A stretch of DNA of 64,000 nucleotides from Cloacibacterium sp. TD35 (lineage in GTDB: Bacteria > Bacteroidota > Bacteroidia > Flavobacteriales > Weeksellaceae): contig NZ_CP104850.1 of the NCBI RefSeq assembly GCF_028864635.1, forward strand, positions 124,001 to 188,000. Reading direction: 5' to 3'. The notes under the pieces are model-generated. The model was not told where the DNA came from. It ran no database searches and saw only the letters and a program-made list of their open reading frames with translations. Of the stretch, positions 34,016-43,273 are shown in pieces (within the stretch, counting starts at the first letter, position 1; every line of letters starts with the position of its first letter). A program made the translations under genes and the position numbers.

Positions 34016-35671
34016 TTACGCTTCGCAAGAACTACAAGTAACAAAATTCACCATCAGTTCTTTAGAAACAGATTGTGAACGCTGGTAGTATAAGGTTTTT
34101 ACCCCTAGTTTCCAAGCTTCAATCATTAGATTGTTGACATCTTTAATCGCCAATGAAGCTGGGATATTCAGGTTCAATGATTGCGCTTGGTCGATGTACT
34201 GTTGGCGTTGTCCTGCTTGTGTAATGATTTCCATTGGGGAAATTTCCTTAAAGGTTTTGAACACGTCTTTTTCTGTTTGGGTTAACTGTGTCATGTGTTG
34301 TACAGAACCGTGATTCAACATGATTTCTCTCCAAACATCTTCATTGTCTAAGCCTTTTTCTTCTAGCAATTTTGCTAAATATTTGTTCTTTCTCATGAAA
34401 TTTCCTTTTGCCAAACCTGCTTTGTAGTAATTCGATGCAAAAGGTTCAATTCCTGGGGAAGTTTGCCCTAAAATTGCTGATGAAGAAGTGGTAGGTGCGA
34501 TTGCCATCGTAGTAGTATTGCGCATTCCGTAGCCTTTCAACATTTCTGGTTCGCCATAAATATTCGCCAATTCTTTTGATGCTTGAATAGATTGCTCTTG
34601 AATTTGTTTGAACGCTCTAGCGTTGAACATTTTCGCTTCCATGCTTTCAAAAGGAATCATGTTTTTTTGCAAATAAGAGTGGTATCCTAGAACGCCCAAA
34701 CCTAATGCTCTATGTCTCAAAGCAAATTTACGCGCAGAAGACAGGTAATAGTTTCCTTCGGTTTTTTCTATAAATTCTGACAATACTGCATCCAAGAAAT
34801 AGATGGCTAATTTCACTGCATTGGTATCTTTCCATTCGTCATACAATTCTAAGTTCATGGAAGAAAGACAGCAAATAAAACTTTCGTCTGCTGTAGAAGG
34901 CAACATGATTTCTGAACACAAGTTACTCGCATTGATTACTGCTCCAGAATCTTTGTAAACTTGAGGTTTATTACGGTTGACATTATCCGTAAAGAAAATA
35001 TAAGGAAGTCCTTTTTTCTGACGAGATTCTAACACTTTTGCCCAAACTTTACGTTTCTCCATGTCTCCATCAATCATATCTTGCATCCAATAATCTGGAA
35101 CGCAAACTCCCATAAACAAGTTCTGAATGGGGCTACCAATTTCTTTGATGTTTAAGAATTCTTCAATATCTCCGTGGTCAATATCTAAATATGCAGCAAA
35201 AGCTCCTCTTCTTACGCCTCCTTGAGAAACCACATCCATCGCAGTATCAAATAATTTCATGAAAGAAACCGCTCCTGAAGATTTACCATTATCGGTCACG
35301 GCTGTTCCTCTATGACGCAGTTCACCAAAATAACCAGAAGTTCCTCCTCCGATTTTGGTTTGCATAATTACTTCTCCTAATTTATGGGTAATGCCTTCGA
35401 TATGGTCTGGAACGTGAACATTAAAACAAGAAATAGGCAAACCTCTTTGAGTTCCCATGTTTGCCCAAACTGGAGACGAAAAAGAAATCCAACCTTTGGT
35501 AATCATTTCCTTAAACGCAGGAATGAGTTCTGGTTTGTACAAGCGTTTTGCTGCCGCTGTAGTAATTCTGTCAATAGCTCCTTCTACGGTTTCTCCTTTT
35601 AGAAGATACCCTCTGTTCAGCATCTGTTCCGACTCTTCATTAAGCCACCAAATATCTAATTTTTCTTCCAT
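34016..35671 (-). CDS. nrdA: Ribonucleoside-diphosphate reductase, alpha subunit
   Basis: 551 residues. It reduces ribonucleotides to deoxyribonucleotides with the NrdB radical partner. Visible features are RGLPISCFNVHV (redox Cys), NASNLCSEI with the N-x-C-x-E active-site group, FICCLSSMNLELYDEW, the paired tyrosines in TLYYQRSQ, and the C-terminal CSSC that shuttles electrons. No N-terminal ATP-cone is present, so allosteric activity control by dATP through that domain is absent. nrdB is about 190 nt upstream on the same strand. Confidence 0.96.
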   Translation of the reverse strand: MEEKLDIWWLNEESEQMLNRGYLLKGETVEGAIDRITTAAAKRLYKPELIPAFKEMITKGWISFSSPVWANMGTQRGLPISCFNVHVPDHIEGITHKLGEVIMQTKIGGGTSGYFGELRHRGTAVTDNGKSSGAVSFMKLFDTAMDVVSQGGVRRGAFAAYLDIDHGDIEEFLNIKEIGSPIQNLFMGVCVPDYWMQDMIDGDMEKRKVWAKVLESRQKKGLPYIFFTDNVNRNKPQVYKDSGAVINASNLCSEIMLPSTADESFICCLSSMNLELYDEWKDTNAVKLAIYFLDAVLSEFIEKTEGNYYLSSARKFALRHRALGLGVLGYHSYLQKNMIPFESMEAKMFNARAFKQIQEQSIQASKELANIYGEPEMLKGYGMRNTTTMAIAPTTSSSAILGQTSPGIEPFASNYYKAGLAKGNFMRKNKYLAKLLEEKGLDNEDVWREIMLNHGSVQHMTQLTQTEKDVFKTFKEISPMEIITQAGQRQQYIDQAQSLNLNIPASLAIKDVNNLMIEAWKLGVKTLYYQRSQSVSKELMVNFVTCSSCEA

Positions 35672-35864
35672 ATCGTTTAATTTTTTTTCACAAAAAATGA
35701 ATTCTAAATCTGCATTTAAAATTCAAGATTATTATTTATAGCAGAAAGTTTTCTGCGAGTTTTAATTTTTTATAAAATTATTGACGCTCGCCGTGCTCTT
35801 TGTCTAATTTTCATAAAAAAGCAATAGCGAATATGAGTTGTGCGTCAAATAAAGGGCTTATCTT

Positions 35865-36839
35865 TTAGAACAAATCGTTAGCAGTGATGCTCTTATCGTG
35901 CTTAGTGTAATCTACTGGTCTTTTGGCAAAAAAGTCATCTAATGAATTGGCGAAAACTTCTTCTTCGAACCACGTCATCGGTCTGTATTGTTCAGGTGTT
36001 ACGTTGTAACGAGTTTTCATACCAATTTTTTTCAAAGAATCATCTACTCTGTATTTCATAAAGTTGAGCAAGTCTTCTTTTGAGAACATATCTAGCTCTC
36101 CTGCTTCAAAAATCCAATCTAGAATTTTCGCTTCCAGTTCTACAGAACGGTCTACTAAACCATAAATATCTTCGATATCTGCATCTGTCAATAATTCTGG
36201 TTGTTCTTCGCGGATTTTATTAATTAAATAGATTCCAGCATTGGCGTGAATTTGCTCATCTACAGAAGTCCATGCGATGATGTTTGATACATTTTTCATG
36301 TAACCTTTGAATCTTGTAAAAGATAAAATGGTCGCAAACTGACTGAACAAAGAAACGTTTTCTATTAAAATAGAGAATAATAACAGTGAAGAAACGTACT
36401 CTTTATGATTGGTAGATTTCGCATTGGCTAAAACCGTATTCAAATAATCTATTCTCTCTCTGATGGCAGGTATTTCTATCACATTATTGAATTCATCATT
36501 ATATCCTAACACTTCCAACAATCTAGAATAAGCCTCACTGTGACGGAATTCACATTCTGCAAAAGTAGCACCTAAACCATTCAATTCTGGTTTCGGCATG
36601 TGGTTGTACAGATTTCCCCAGAAGGTTTTTACAGAAACTTCAATTTGTGCAATAGCTAAAAGGGCATGCTTTACAGCATTTTGTTCGTACGGCTGAAGAT
36701 TAGAATGGAAATCTTGTACATCTGCTGTAAAATCTATTTCTGAGTGTACCCAAAAAGATTTATTAATAGCATCAACAAATTGTAGTACTTCTGGATATTC
36801 AAAAGGTTTATAACTGATACGTTTGTCAAAAATTCCCAT
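35865..36839 (-). CDS. nrdB: Ribonucleoside-diphosphate reductase, beta subunit
   Basis: 324 residues, class I small subunit. Iron ligands and the radical tyrosine can be placed: Glu67 in AQIEVSV, Glu97 and His100 in CEFRHSEAY with Tyr104, a Glu in SILIENVSLF, and the ExxH in SVDEQIHANAG. It supplies the tyrosyl radical to NrdA. Between nrdB and nrdA lies a 193-nt gap with a small inverted repeat (TTGACGC 35781-35787, GCGTCAA 35842-35848). Confidence 0.96.
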   Translation of the reverse strand: MGIFDKRISYKPFEYPEVLQFVDAINKSFWVHSEIDFTADVQDFHSNLQPYEQNAVKHALLAIAQIEVSVKTFWGNLYNHMPKPELNGLGATFAECEFRHSEAYSRLLEVLGYNDEFNNVIEIPAIRERIDYLNTVLANAKSTNHKEYVSSLLLFSILIENVSLFSQFATILSFTRFKGYMKNVSNIIAWTSVDEQIHANAGIYLINKIREEQPELLTDADIEDIYGLVDRSVELEAKILDWIFEAGELDMFSKEDLLNFMKYRVDDSLKKIGMKTRYNVTPEQYRPMTWFEEEVFANSLDDFFAKRPVDYTKHDKSITANDLF

Positions 36840-37170
36840 AGATTGTTGCGTTTTTTGGTTAATTATTTGAATGAGTTTGATTACAAAAATAGAAATTGAA
36901 GTTATAAATCAAAAATGAAAACGGCTCATTCATGTTAATTTTTTGGTTTTTAGTGGCAAAAGTTTTCCACAATCACATAGAGGTTTGATGAATAAAGCAT
37001 TTTCGTACTCTTGGTACATAATTAAAGCTTTTCAAGCTATTTTTAATTAAACATATCATAAAAAATATAGTATTAATAATTAATTACAGTTAAACAAATC
37101 TTTTTAAAAATTTAGCATTTATTTTGTTGTAACAAGTTCTTAAAATTTTCTACTTATTGCAAAAAAGCCC
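36840..37170. other. Divergent promoter region between nrdB and the ABC efflux operon
   Basis: 331 nt of very AT-rich sequence without a gene. It holds the nrdB promoter listed separately. No exact TAnnTTTG box was found for the plus-strand operon; TTATTTTGTTG at about 37120 comes close. No NrdR-type box was identified with confidence. Confidence 0.5.
36884..36913 (-). promoter_or_regulatory. nrdB promoter
   Basis: On the minus strand TTTG (36913-36910) is followed after 18 nt by TATTTTTG (36891-36884), matching the Bacteroidota pattern. The leader before the start codon is about 35-40 nt. Confidence 0.6.
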
Positions 37171-37860
37171 ATGCTAGTCATCAAGGATTTACATAAGTCT
37201 TACGATATCGGTCATAATAAGTTGCACGTATTGAAAGGAATTAACCTAGAAATCGGCGAAGGAGAATTCGTTTCGATTATGGGAAGTTCTGGCTCTGGAA
37301 AATCTACTTTACTCAATATCATTGGTATTTTAGATGAAAAAGACAGCGGAACTTATGAGCTAGATGGTATTCCTATTGAACATCTCACCGAAACTAAAGC
37401 GGCAGAATACAGAAGTAAATTCTTAGGATTTGTTTTTCAATCGTTTAATTTAATTGGTTATAAAACTGCATTAGAAAATGTAGCACTCCCGCTGTATTAT
37501 CAAAATGTACCTAGAAAAGAGCGAAACCAACGCGCGATGGAATATTTAGAAAAAGTAGGTTTAACGCAATGGGCGAATCACTTGCCTAATGAACTTTCGG
37601 GGGGACAAAAACAGCGTGTAGCTATTGCAAGAGCTTTAATTACCAATCCTAAAGTGATTTTGGCAGATGAGCCAACAGGAGCACTCGATTCTCAGACCAC
37701 TCATGATATTATGAAACTTCTTCAAGATATTAATAACGAAGGAAAAACCATCATCGTAGTTACCCACGAACCAGATGTAGCGGCTCAAACCAAGAGAAAT
37801 GTACATTTGAAAGACGGTATCATTGAAACGGATGAGTATATACAGCAGGTGGTTTTGTAA
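37171..37860 (+). CDS. ABC transporter ATP-binding protein, MacB/LolD type
   Basis: 229 residues. Walker A is [16 protein letters not shown] (about 39-54), the Q-loop is in [11 protein letters not shown], the signature is [16 protein letters not shown], Walker B is [13 protein letters not shown], and the H-switch is VVTHEPD. It should power the two permeases encoded next. The operon continues with an adaptor protein, so a tripartite MacAB-type exporter is likely; the outer-membrane channel is not in the window. Confidence 0.95.
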   Translation: MLVIKDLHKSYDIGHNKLHVLKGINLEIGEGEFVSIMGSSGSGKSTLLNIIGILDEKDSGTYELDGIPIEHLTETKAAEYRSKFLGFVFQSFNLIGYKTALENVALPLYYQNVPRKERNQRAMEYLEKVGLTQWANHLPNELSGGQKQRVAIARALITNPKVILADEPTGALDSQTTHDIMKLLQDINNEGKTIIVVTHEPDVAAQTKRNVHLKDGIIETDEYIQQVVL

Positions 37861-37864
37861 GGTG

Positions 37865-38030
37865 GTGATAAGGTGATGAAGTTATGAGGTTATGAGGTTA
37901 TGAGATTATGAGGAGGAAAAAATACAGTAAGTGAATGGTAAATTTTTTCAACAAAGTTGAAAAATGAATGGTAAATTTTAAAAAAAATTGACAATTGACT
38001 GCAAAGCAAATTGACTTTGCAAAGCAATAA
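37865..38030. repeat. Dispersed low-complexity intergenic repeat
   Basis: Four 8-bp units of (G/A)TTATGAG at 37881-37912, then AATGGTAAATTTT words and AATTGACAATTGACT. A hairpin pairs GCAAAG (38001-38006) with CTTTGC (38015-38020). It separates the ATPase from its permease by 184 nt inside an apparent operon. Confidence 0.7.
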
Positions 38031-38044
38031 ATTAAAAAAATAAT

Positions 38045-39274
38045 ATGTTTGATATAGACCGTTGGCAAGAAATTTTCAGTTCTATTCGCAGTAATGTATT
38101 GCGAACAGTGCTCTCTGGATTTACCGTAGCGCTGGGTTTATATATTTTTATTGTTCTCTTCGGTATTGGAAAAGGATTGCAAAATGCCTTCCAAGAAGGA
38201 TTTACCAGAGATGCACAGAATCTTATTTCCATTTTTACTGGAAAAACCACCATTGCTTATGAAGGCTTACAAGCTGACAGACAAGTAACCCTCAATAATA
38301 GTGACTATAATGCTATTGTAGATGCGCATCCTGAAAAAGTGCAGTATTCTACTCCACGATATTCTACCAATCTTAATGTAAAATATGGAAAAGAAAGTGG
38401 TTTCTACCAAATCAGCGGAGCCAATGATGAAGAGGTAAAAATAGAGAACCGACAATTACTCAACGGAAGATTTATCTCTCCAAAAGATATTGACGAAAAA
38501 CAAAATGTAGCAGTTATCGGTAGAATGGTGCAGCGTGACCTCATCAAAAATGGTGATCCCGTAGGTAAAGAACTCGAGATTAACGGTAGTGTTTTCAAAG
38601 TTATTGGGGTTTTTGCTGATGATGGCGGCGACTGGGACGAACGTATGATTTCTATTCCTATTTCTACGCTTCAGCAGATGAAAAAAGGTTCTGATACAGT
38701 AAACAGAGTATTCATTGCTTATGATGAAAACCTAAAACCAGAACAAGCCATCGCTTATAGTGACCAGTTGAAAAAAGAATTAAAGGCCAGAAAAAAAGTT
38801 TCTCCAGATGATGAAAATGCGGTAATCGTAAGAAACCGAGCAGAAAGTCTGAAAGACTCCTTCCAGTTTTTATTTGTAATTACCATGATTGTGGGATTCA
38901 TTGGAATGGGAACTTTATTGGCAGGAATCATTGGTATTAGTAATATCATGGTGTATATCGTGAAAGAAAGAACTCAGGAAATTGGAGTAAGAAAAGCCAT
39001 CGGTGCTAAACCGAGAAGCATTATCACTTTAATTATTCAAGAAAGTATTGTCATCACCGTAATTTCTGGATTGATAGGCGTTGCATTAGGCGTTTTGACC
39101 TTGAAATTAATTGGCAATAGTTTAGAAGAATATTTCATCAAAGACCCAAGTGTTGGTTGGCTATTGATTACCGTAGCATTTATCAGTTTGGTGATGTCTG
39201 GATTGCTTGCTGGATTTGTCCCTGCATACAGAGCGAGTAAAATAAAACCGATAGAAGCACTGAGAGCAGAGTAA
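38045..39274 (+). CDS. ABC transporter permease, MacB_PCD plus FtsX domains
   Basis: 409 residues. First helix at about 20-42 (LRTVLSGFTVALGLYIFIVL), then a periplasmic MacB_PCD domain to about 275, then three helices of the FtsX domain. The motif VKERTQEIGVRKAIGAKPRS is the coupling region typical of the family. The end is PAYRASKIKPIEALRAE. It is not fused to an ATPase, unlike E. coli MacB, and presumably pairs with the permease encoded next. Confidence 0.93.
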   Translation: MFDIDRWQEIFSSIRSNVLRTVLSGFTVALGLYIFIVLFGIGKGLQNAFQEGFTRDAQNLISIFTGKTTIAYEGLQADRQVTLNNSDYNAIVDAHPEKVQYSTPRYSTNLNVKYGKESGFYQISGANDEEVKIENRQLLNGRFISPKDIDEKQNVAVIGRMVQRDLIKNGDPVGKELEINGSVFKVIGVFADDGGDWDERMISIPISTLQQMKKGSDTVNRVFIAYDENLKPEQAIAYSDQLKKELKARKKVSPDDENAVIVRNRAESLKDSFQFLFVITMIVGFIGMGTLLAGIIGISNIMVYIVKERTQEIGVRKAIGAKPRSIITLIIQESIVITVISGLIGVALGVLTLKLIGNSLEEYFIKDPSVGWLLITVAFISLVMSGLLAGFVPAYRASKIKPIEALRAE

Positions 39275-39342
39275 ATTATGAGTCATGAGTTATAAGTTAT
39301 GAATTTTAATTCTTCAATCTTTTAATTTTTAATTAAATCTAA

Positions 39343-40614
39343 ATGAACATCATATTCAAAAAAGATACGTGGCAAGAAATTTATTATTCACTTAAAAATA
39401 ATAAACTTCGTACTTTCCTCACCATGATTGGTGTAGGTTGGGGTATGTTTTTGTTTGTTAGTTTATTAGGTGCTGCAAAGGGTATGGAAAACGGTTTTGA
39501 TAAATTATTTTCTGGATTTGCTACCAATTCTATTTTTATGTGGGCACAGAATACCACCATTCCTTATAACGGTTTCCCAAAAGGCAGACAACTGAGTTTG
39601 CACCTTCCAGATATGGATTTATTGGAAAAGAAAATCCCACAAATTGATTACATTTCACCTCAAAATTCCAGAGGAAATTTTGGAAATCCTGGTGAACAAA
39701 TGAACCGCAACGGAAAATCTACCACGTATACGCTTACTGGGGATTACCCAGCAGGAAATAAAATTTCTGAAAAGAAATTAATCTTTGGAAGATATCTAAA
39801 TGATGCAGATGTTACTGCCAGCAAAAACGTAGTAGTCATCGGCGAAGAAATTTATAAAAACTTCTTTGATGCCAAGAAAAATGAAAACCCTATTGGGAAA
39901 TCGATCAATATCAAAGGAATTTTCTTTAACGTCATCGGCGTTTATAAGGTAGCCAAAGCAGGTGGCCCTATGGATAATGACACTACTGCATACATCCCAC
40001 TTTCTACCTATACTAAAATGTATAATGATGGAGACAAAGTAGGCTTTTTTGCAATAGTGAGTAAACCAGAAGCCAATCTAGAAACCGTAGAAGAGCAAGC
40101 TAAACTAGAACTTAAAAAGAAAAACAACGTTTCTCCTGAAGACACCAACGCTTTTGGAAGTTTCAATTTGGGGAAGATGTTCGGGAAAATGTATGGGTTT
40201 TTAACAGGAATGCAATTGCTTACCATTATTGTAGGGGCGCTTACCATTTTGGCGGGTGTGATTGCGATTTCTAACATTTTATTGATTACCGTAAAAGAAA
40301 GAACCAAAGAAATAGGCATCAGAAGAGCTCTAGGAGCTAAGCCATCTGAAGTTAGAAATCAGATTTTGCTAGAAAGTGTGGTAATTACCTTGACTTCGGG
40401 ACTATTAGGATTTATTTTTGGAATTTTCCTTTTGATGATCATCAATGCAATGACCCAGAATCAAGATGCCTTCCCATTTTATAATCCTACGGTTAATTAT
40501 TCACACGTTTTTGCGGCTATGGCTGTAATGACGATTTTAGGACTTCTCATCGGGATGATTCCTGCACAACGAGCAGTGAAAATTAGACCTATAGAAGCGT
40601 TGCGTTCTGAATAA
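39343..40614 (+). CDS. ABC transporter permease, MacB_PCD plus FtsX domains (second subunit)
   Basis: 423 residues with the same plan as the preceding permease: an N-terminal helix (LRTFLTMIGVGWGMFLFVSL), periplasmic domain, three C-terminal helices, VKERTKEIGIRRALGAKPSE, and PAQRAVKIRPIEALRSE at the end. The two permeases are clear paralogues and suggest a heterodimer. The 68-nt gap contains another TTATGAG-type repeat remnant. Confidence 0.93.
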   Translation: MNIIFKKDTWQEIYYSLKNNKLRTFLTMIGVGWGMFLFVSLLGAAKGMENGFDKLFSGFATNSIFMWAQNTTIPYNGFPKGRQLSLHLPDMDLLEKKIPQIDYISPQNSRGNFGNPGEQMNRNGKSTTYTLTGDYPAGNKISEKKLIFGRYLNDADVTASKNVVVIGEEIYKNFFDAKKNENPIGKSINIKGIFFNVIGVYKVAKAGGPMDNDTTAYIPLSTYTKMYNDGDKVGFFAIVSKPEANLETVEEQAKLELKKKNNVSPEDTNAFGSFNLGKMFGKMYGFLTGMQLLTIIVGALTILAGVIAISNILLITVKERTKEIGIRRALGAKPSEVRNQILLESVVITLTSGLLGFIFGIFLLMIINAMTQNQDAFPFYNPTVNYSHVFAAMAVMTILGLLIGMIPAQRAVKIRPIEALRSE

Positions 40615-40718
40615 GATCATATGGTAATTTAAGAATGTGATAATTTGTTTAAAATAATTTAGAAATTTCGATTTTCGAAATATATAACTGAAAACTTGAC
40701 TTTAAATTCAATAAGTAT

Positions 40719-41909
40719 ATGAAAAACTTAACCTTCAAAAAAGTAGTTTATATTCTCTTAGGTTTGCTTTTTGCAGCCGGACTTCTGATGGGAATAAGTT
40801 ACCTGATTAAATCTAATTCTAAAGAAAGCGAAGCCTTTTTGACCAGAAAACCCTTCGTACAAAATTTAGATGATAAAGTAATGGCTACTGGTAAAATAGT
40901 TCCTAGAGAAGAAGTGGAAATCAAACCGAATATGTCTGGGATTATAGACAAAATCTTGGTAAAAGAAGGCGACCATGTAACTGCGGGAGAACTTATTGCT
41001 ACCCTTAAAATTGTGCCAAGTGTTCCTCAGGTAAACGCGGCTCAACAAGAAGTGCAAAATGCTAATCTTCAAATTAACAATGCTAAAATTAATTTGGCTA
41101 ACCAGCAACAGCAGTTTGCTATGCAACAGCGTTTGTACAATCAAGGCGTGATTTCTAAACAAGAATTTCTTACCGCTCAACAGCAACTGCAATCCATGCA
41201 AAATCAGTTGAAAAACACTCAACAGCAATTGCAAACCGCTCAGAAAAATTTACAAATCGCCAGAACTGGTGTTGCAGAAGGTTTACAAAGTCTTGCCACT
41301 ACACAAATCCGTTCTAAAGCAACTGGAACTGTGCTAGAAGTTCCTGTAAAAATAGGATACCAAGTAATTGAAGCCAACCAGTTTAACGCTGGAACCACTA
41401 TCTGTAGTGTAGCAGACCTTAACTCTCTTATTTTTGAAGGGAAAATAGATGAAGCGCAAGCTGGAAAAATCAAAGAAGGTATGAATATGAACATCGTGAT
41501 TGGTGCTTTACAAAATAAAACATTCCCTGGAAAAGTAACCATGATTGCTCCAAAAGGAAAAGATGAAAACGGAACCATCAAATTCCCAATAGAAGGAGAT
41601 GTTTTTAACCCTACCAATGAATACATCAGAGCTGGTTTTTCTGCCAATGGCGAAATCGTTCTCAGTTCACAGAAAAACGCTTTACTTCTAGACGAAAGTC
41701 TTATTCAATACGAAAAACAAAATGGCAAAGATGTTCCTTTTGTAGAAGTAAAACAGAAAGACGGAAAATTCAAAAAGACCTTTATAAAACTTGGTGCATC
41801 TGATGGAATTAATGTACAAATTCTTTCTGGAATCACTGAAAATTCTGAAGTAAAAGTTTGGAACCCATCTGATAAAGATAAAGAAGAACTCAAAGAAAAG
41901 AAAAAATAA
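40719..41909 (+). CDS. Periplasmic adaptor subunit, MacA-like (HlyD/RND adaptor family)
   Basis: 396 residues. An N-terminal anchor helix (VVYILLGLLFAAGLLMGISY), a lipoyl half-motif (IKPNMSGIIDKILVKEGDHV), and a long Gln/Asn-rich coiled-coil hairpin (about 105-170) come first. A beta-barrel domain follows. It bridges inner-membrane transporter and outer-membrane channel. A small hairpin (ATTTCG/CGAAAT, 40665-40681) lies in the 104-nt leader. Substrate unknown. Confidence 0.93.
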   Translation: MKNLTFKKVVYILLGLLFAAGLLMGISYLIKSNSKESEAFLTRKPFVQNLDDKVMATGKIVPREEVEIKPNMSGIIDKILVKEGDHVTAGELIATLKIVPSVPQVNAAQQEVQNANLQINNAKINLANQQQQFAMQQRLYNQGVISKQEFLTAQQQLQSMQNQLKNTQQQLQTAQKNLQIARTGVAEGLQSLATTQIRSKATGTVLEVPVKIGYQVIEANQFNAGTTICSVADLNSLIFEGKIDEAQAGKIKEGMNMNIVIGALQNKTFPGKVTMIAPKGKDENGTIKFPIEGDVFNPTNEYIRAGFSANGEIVLSSQKNALLLDESLIQYEKQNGKDVPFVEVKQKDGKFKKTFIKLGASDGINVQILSGITENSEVKVWNPSDKDKEELKEKKK

Positions 41910-41937
41910 AAACCGCTTAATTATACAAATGAAAAAT

Positions 41938-41970
41938 GAAAAACTTCTAGAAATTCTAGAAGTTTTTTTA
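41938..41970 (+). terminator. Intrinsic terminator after the efflux operon
   Basis: AACTTCTAG/CTAGAAGTT stem with a short loop and TTTTTTT tract (41963-41969). It overlaps the end of the convergent minus-strand gene. Confidence 0.85.
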
Positions 41971-42555
41971 TTTCTTTCTCGTAAGAAGAACGATATTTAA
42001 GAATAATAGCAATAGTGTAAGCGAAACAAAAATACTTTGATTTACATTTTCTAGTTTATTCTTTTCTATTACTCTTTCTGCGATGTCTGACAATTTTTGA
42101 CTTTGATTTAAAAATGTTCTTACCTCTATTTTTTGATCTTCTTCTTTGTTCTGAACGCTATGTTGAGAAAAATAAACCAATTGGTTCTTTATGTTGTATG
42201 CAGTAATCCAAAATTCATTAGAATTACTCATTACAAAATAGTCTATTTGATAGTGATTGGTTCTTACTTTACCTAAATGCTTAGTAAGAAATTTATTTTG
42301 GTCTTTGTCGATAACTTTTATGGCATAAATATCCAATGGCTGATTAACCCTGTTAATGACCTGTATAGACATGGAATTTTCTAAAAAATTACTAAAACTT
42401 TTTTGAAAAAACCAATATCCAAAGAATGCCAAACCTAATATCACAATAAAAACCCTAATATTCTTAGCCAATTTTGCTCCTGCTCCTGTTTTAAATAAAC
42501 TTAAAATTAGAGCTAGAGTTAAGAGGAAAAGTAAAACAAAATTGAGACTATTCAT
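41968..42555 (-). CDS. Hypothetical membrane protein
   Basis: 195 residues. Two N-terminal membrane helices (FVLLFLLTLALILSLF; VFIVILGLAFFGYWFF), a middle beta-rich domain of about 100 residues with VNRVNQPLDIYAIKVIDKDQ, and a C-terminal helix (SIFVSLTLLLLFLNIVLLTR). No family was recognised. It converges on the efflux operon and is followed upstream by the HD-hydrolase gene. Confidence 0.7.
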   Translation of the reverse strand: MNSLNFVLLFLLTLALILSLFKTGAGAKLAKNIRVFIVILGLAFFGYWFFQKSFSNFLENSMSIQVINRVNQPLDIYAIKVIDKDQNKFLTKHLGKVRTNHYQIDYFVMSNSNEFWITAYNIKNQLVYFSQHSVQNKEEDQKIEVRTFLNQSQKLSDIAERVIEKNKLENVNQSIFVSLTLLLLFLNIVLLTRKK

Positions 42556-42616
42556 TATAACAAAGATATTGTTTTTGATTGACTTTTGAAAAAATCAGAA
42601 TCGAGCATGGGAAATT

Positions 42617-43264
42617 CTAAAATTCCACATTCCATTCTTTATAAAATTCATCTAGAAATTGCAGCATAAAATCATGTCTTTCTGATGCGATTTTTTTTGC
42701 CGTTTCAGTGTTCATTAAATCCTTGAGCAACAACAATTTTTCATAAAAATGATTAATAGTTGTTCCATTTGATTTTTTGTACTCTTCTTTGTTCATGCCT
42801 ATATTCGGCTTGATTTCCGGATGATACATCAAATTATTCTTAAATCCCCCAAAGTTGAACGTTCGGGCAATCCCAATTGCTCCAATGGCATCTAGACGGT
42901 CTGCATCTTGCACAATTTGCAATTCTAAAGAAGGATTTTCTGGAGCTTCTGCTCTATTTTTAAAGGAAATATTTTTAATGACGAACAACACTTGCTCTAT
43001 TAATTCAGCATCTACATGAATTTCTTCTAGAAAGTTTTTAGAAATTTTAAGTGCTAAAGTTTCATCACCATTATGAAATTTAGGATCTGCAATATCATGC
43101 AACAAAGCAGAAAGTTCTATTACTTCTAGATTTCCACCTTCTTTTTCGGCAATTTTTTTAGAGAGTTTCCACACGCGTTCTATATGAAACCAATCGTGTC
43201 CCGCTTCTGCGCCTTCTAGTTTTTCTTTAACAGAATTTATGGTAAGCGTAATGTGATTTTTCAT
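42617..43264 (-). CDS. HD-domain phosphohydrolase
   Basis: 215 residues. The HD metal site is spread over AGHDWFHIERVWKLSKKIA, ELSALLHDIADPKFH and VQDADRLDAIGAIGIARTF (His, His-Asp, Asp). Family members cleave phosphate from nucleotides or related compounds; substrate unknown. It starts 10 nt after the alpha/beta hydrolase stop, suggesting cotranscription. Confidence 0.92.
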   Translation of the reverse strand: MKNHITLTINSVKEKLEGAEAGHDWFHIERVWKLSKKIAEKEGGNLEVIELSALLHDIADPKFHNGDETLALKISKNFLEEIHVDAELIEQVLFVIKNISFKNRAEAPENPSLELQIVQDADRLDAIGAIGIARTFNFGGFKNNLMYHPEIKPNIGMNKEEYKKSNGTTINHFYEKLLLLKDLMNTETAKKIASERHDFMLQFLDEFYKEWNVEF

Positions 43265-43273
43265 GTCCCAAAA

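Noticed and set aside
35781-35848. Inverted repeat TTGACGC/GCGTCAA between nrdB and nrdA as a regulator site.
   Set aside because: Seven bases with a 54-nt spacer is weak evidence; mentioned only in the nrdB entry.
40008-40319. Minus-strand open frame of 103 codons inside the second permease gene.
   Set aside because: Shadow frame; the plus-strand gene is complete and conserved.
40866-41647. Minus-strand open frames of 122 and 135 codons inside the adaptor gene.
   Set aside because: They are shadows of the MacA-like coding sequence; no family features and composition follows the other strand.
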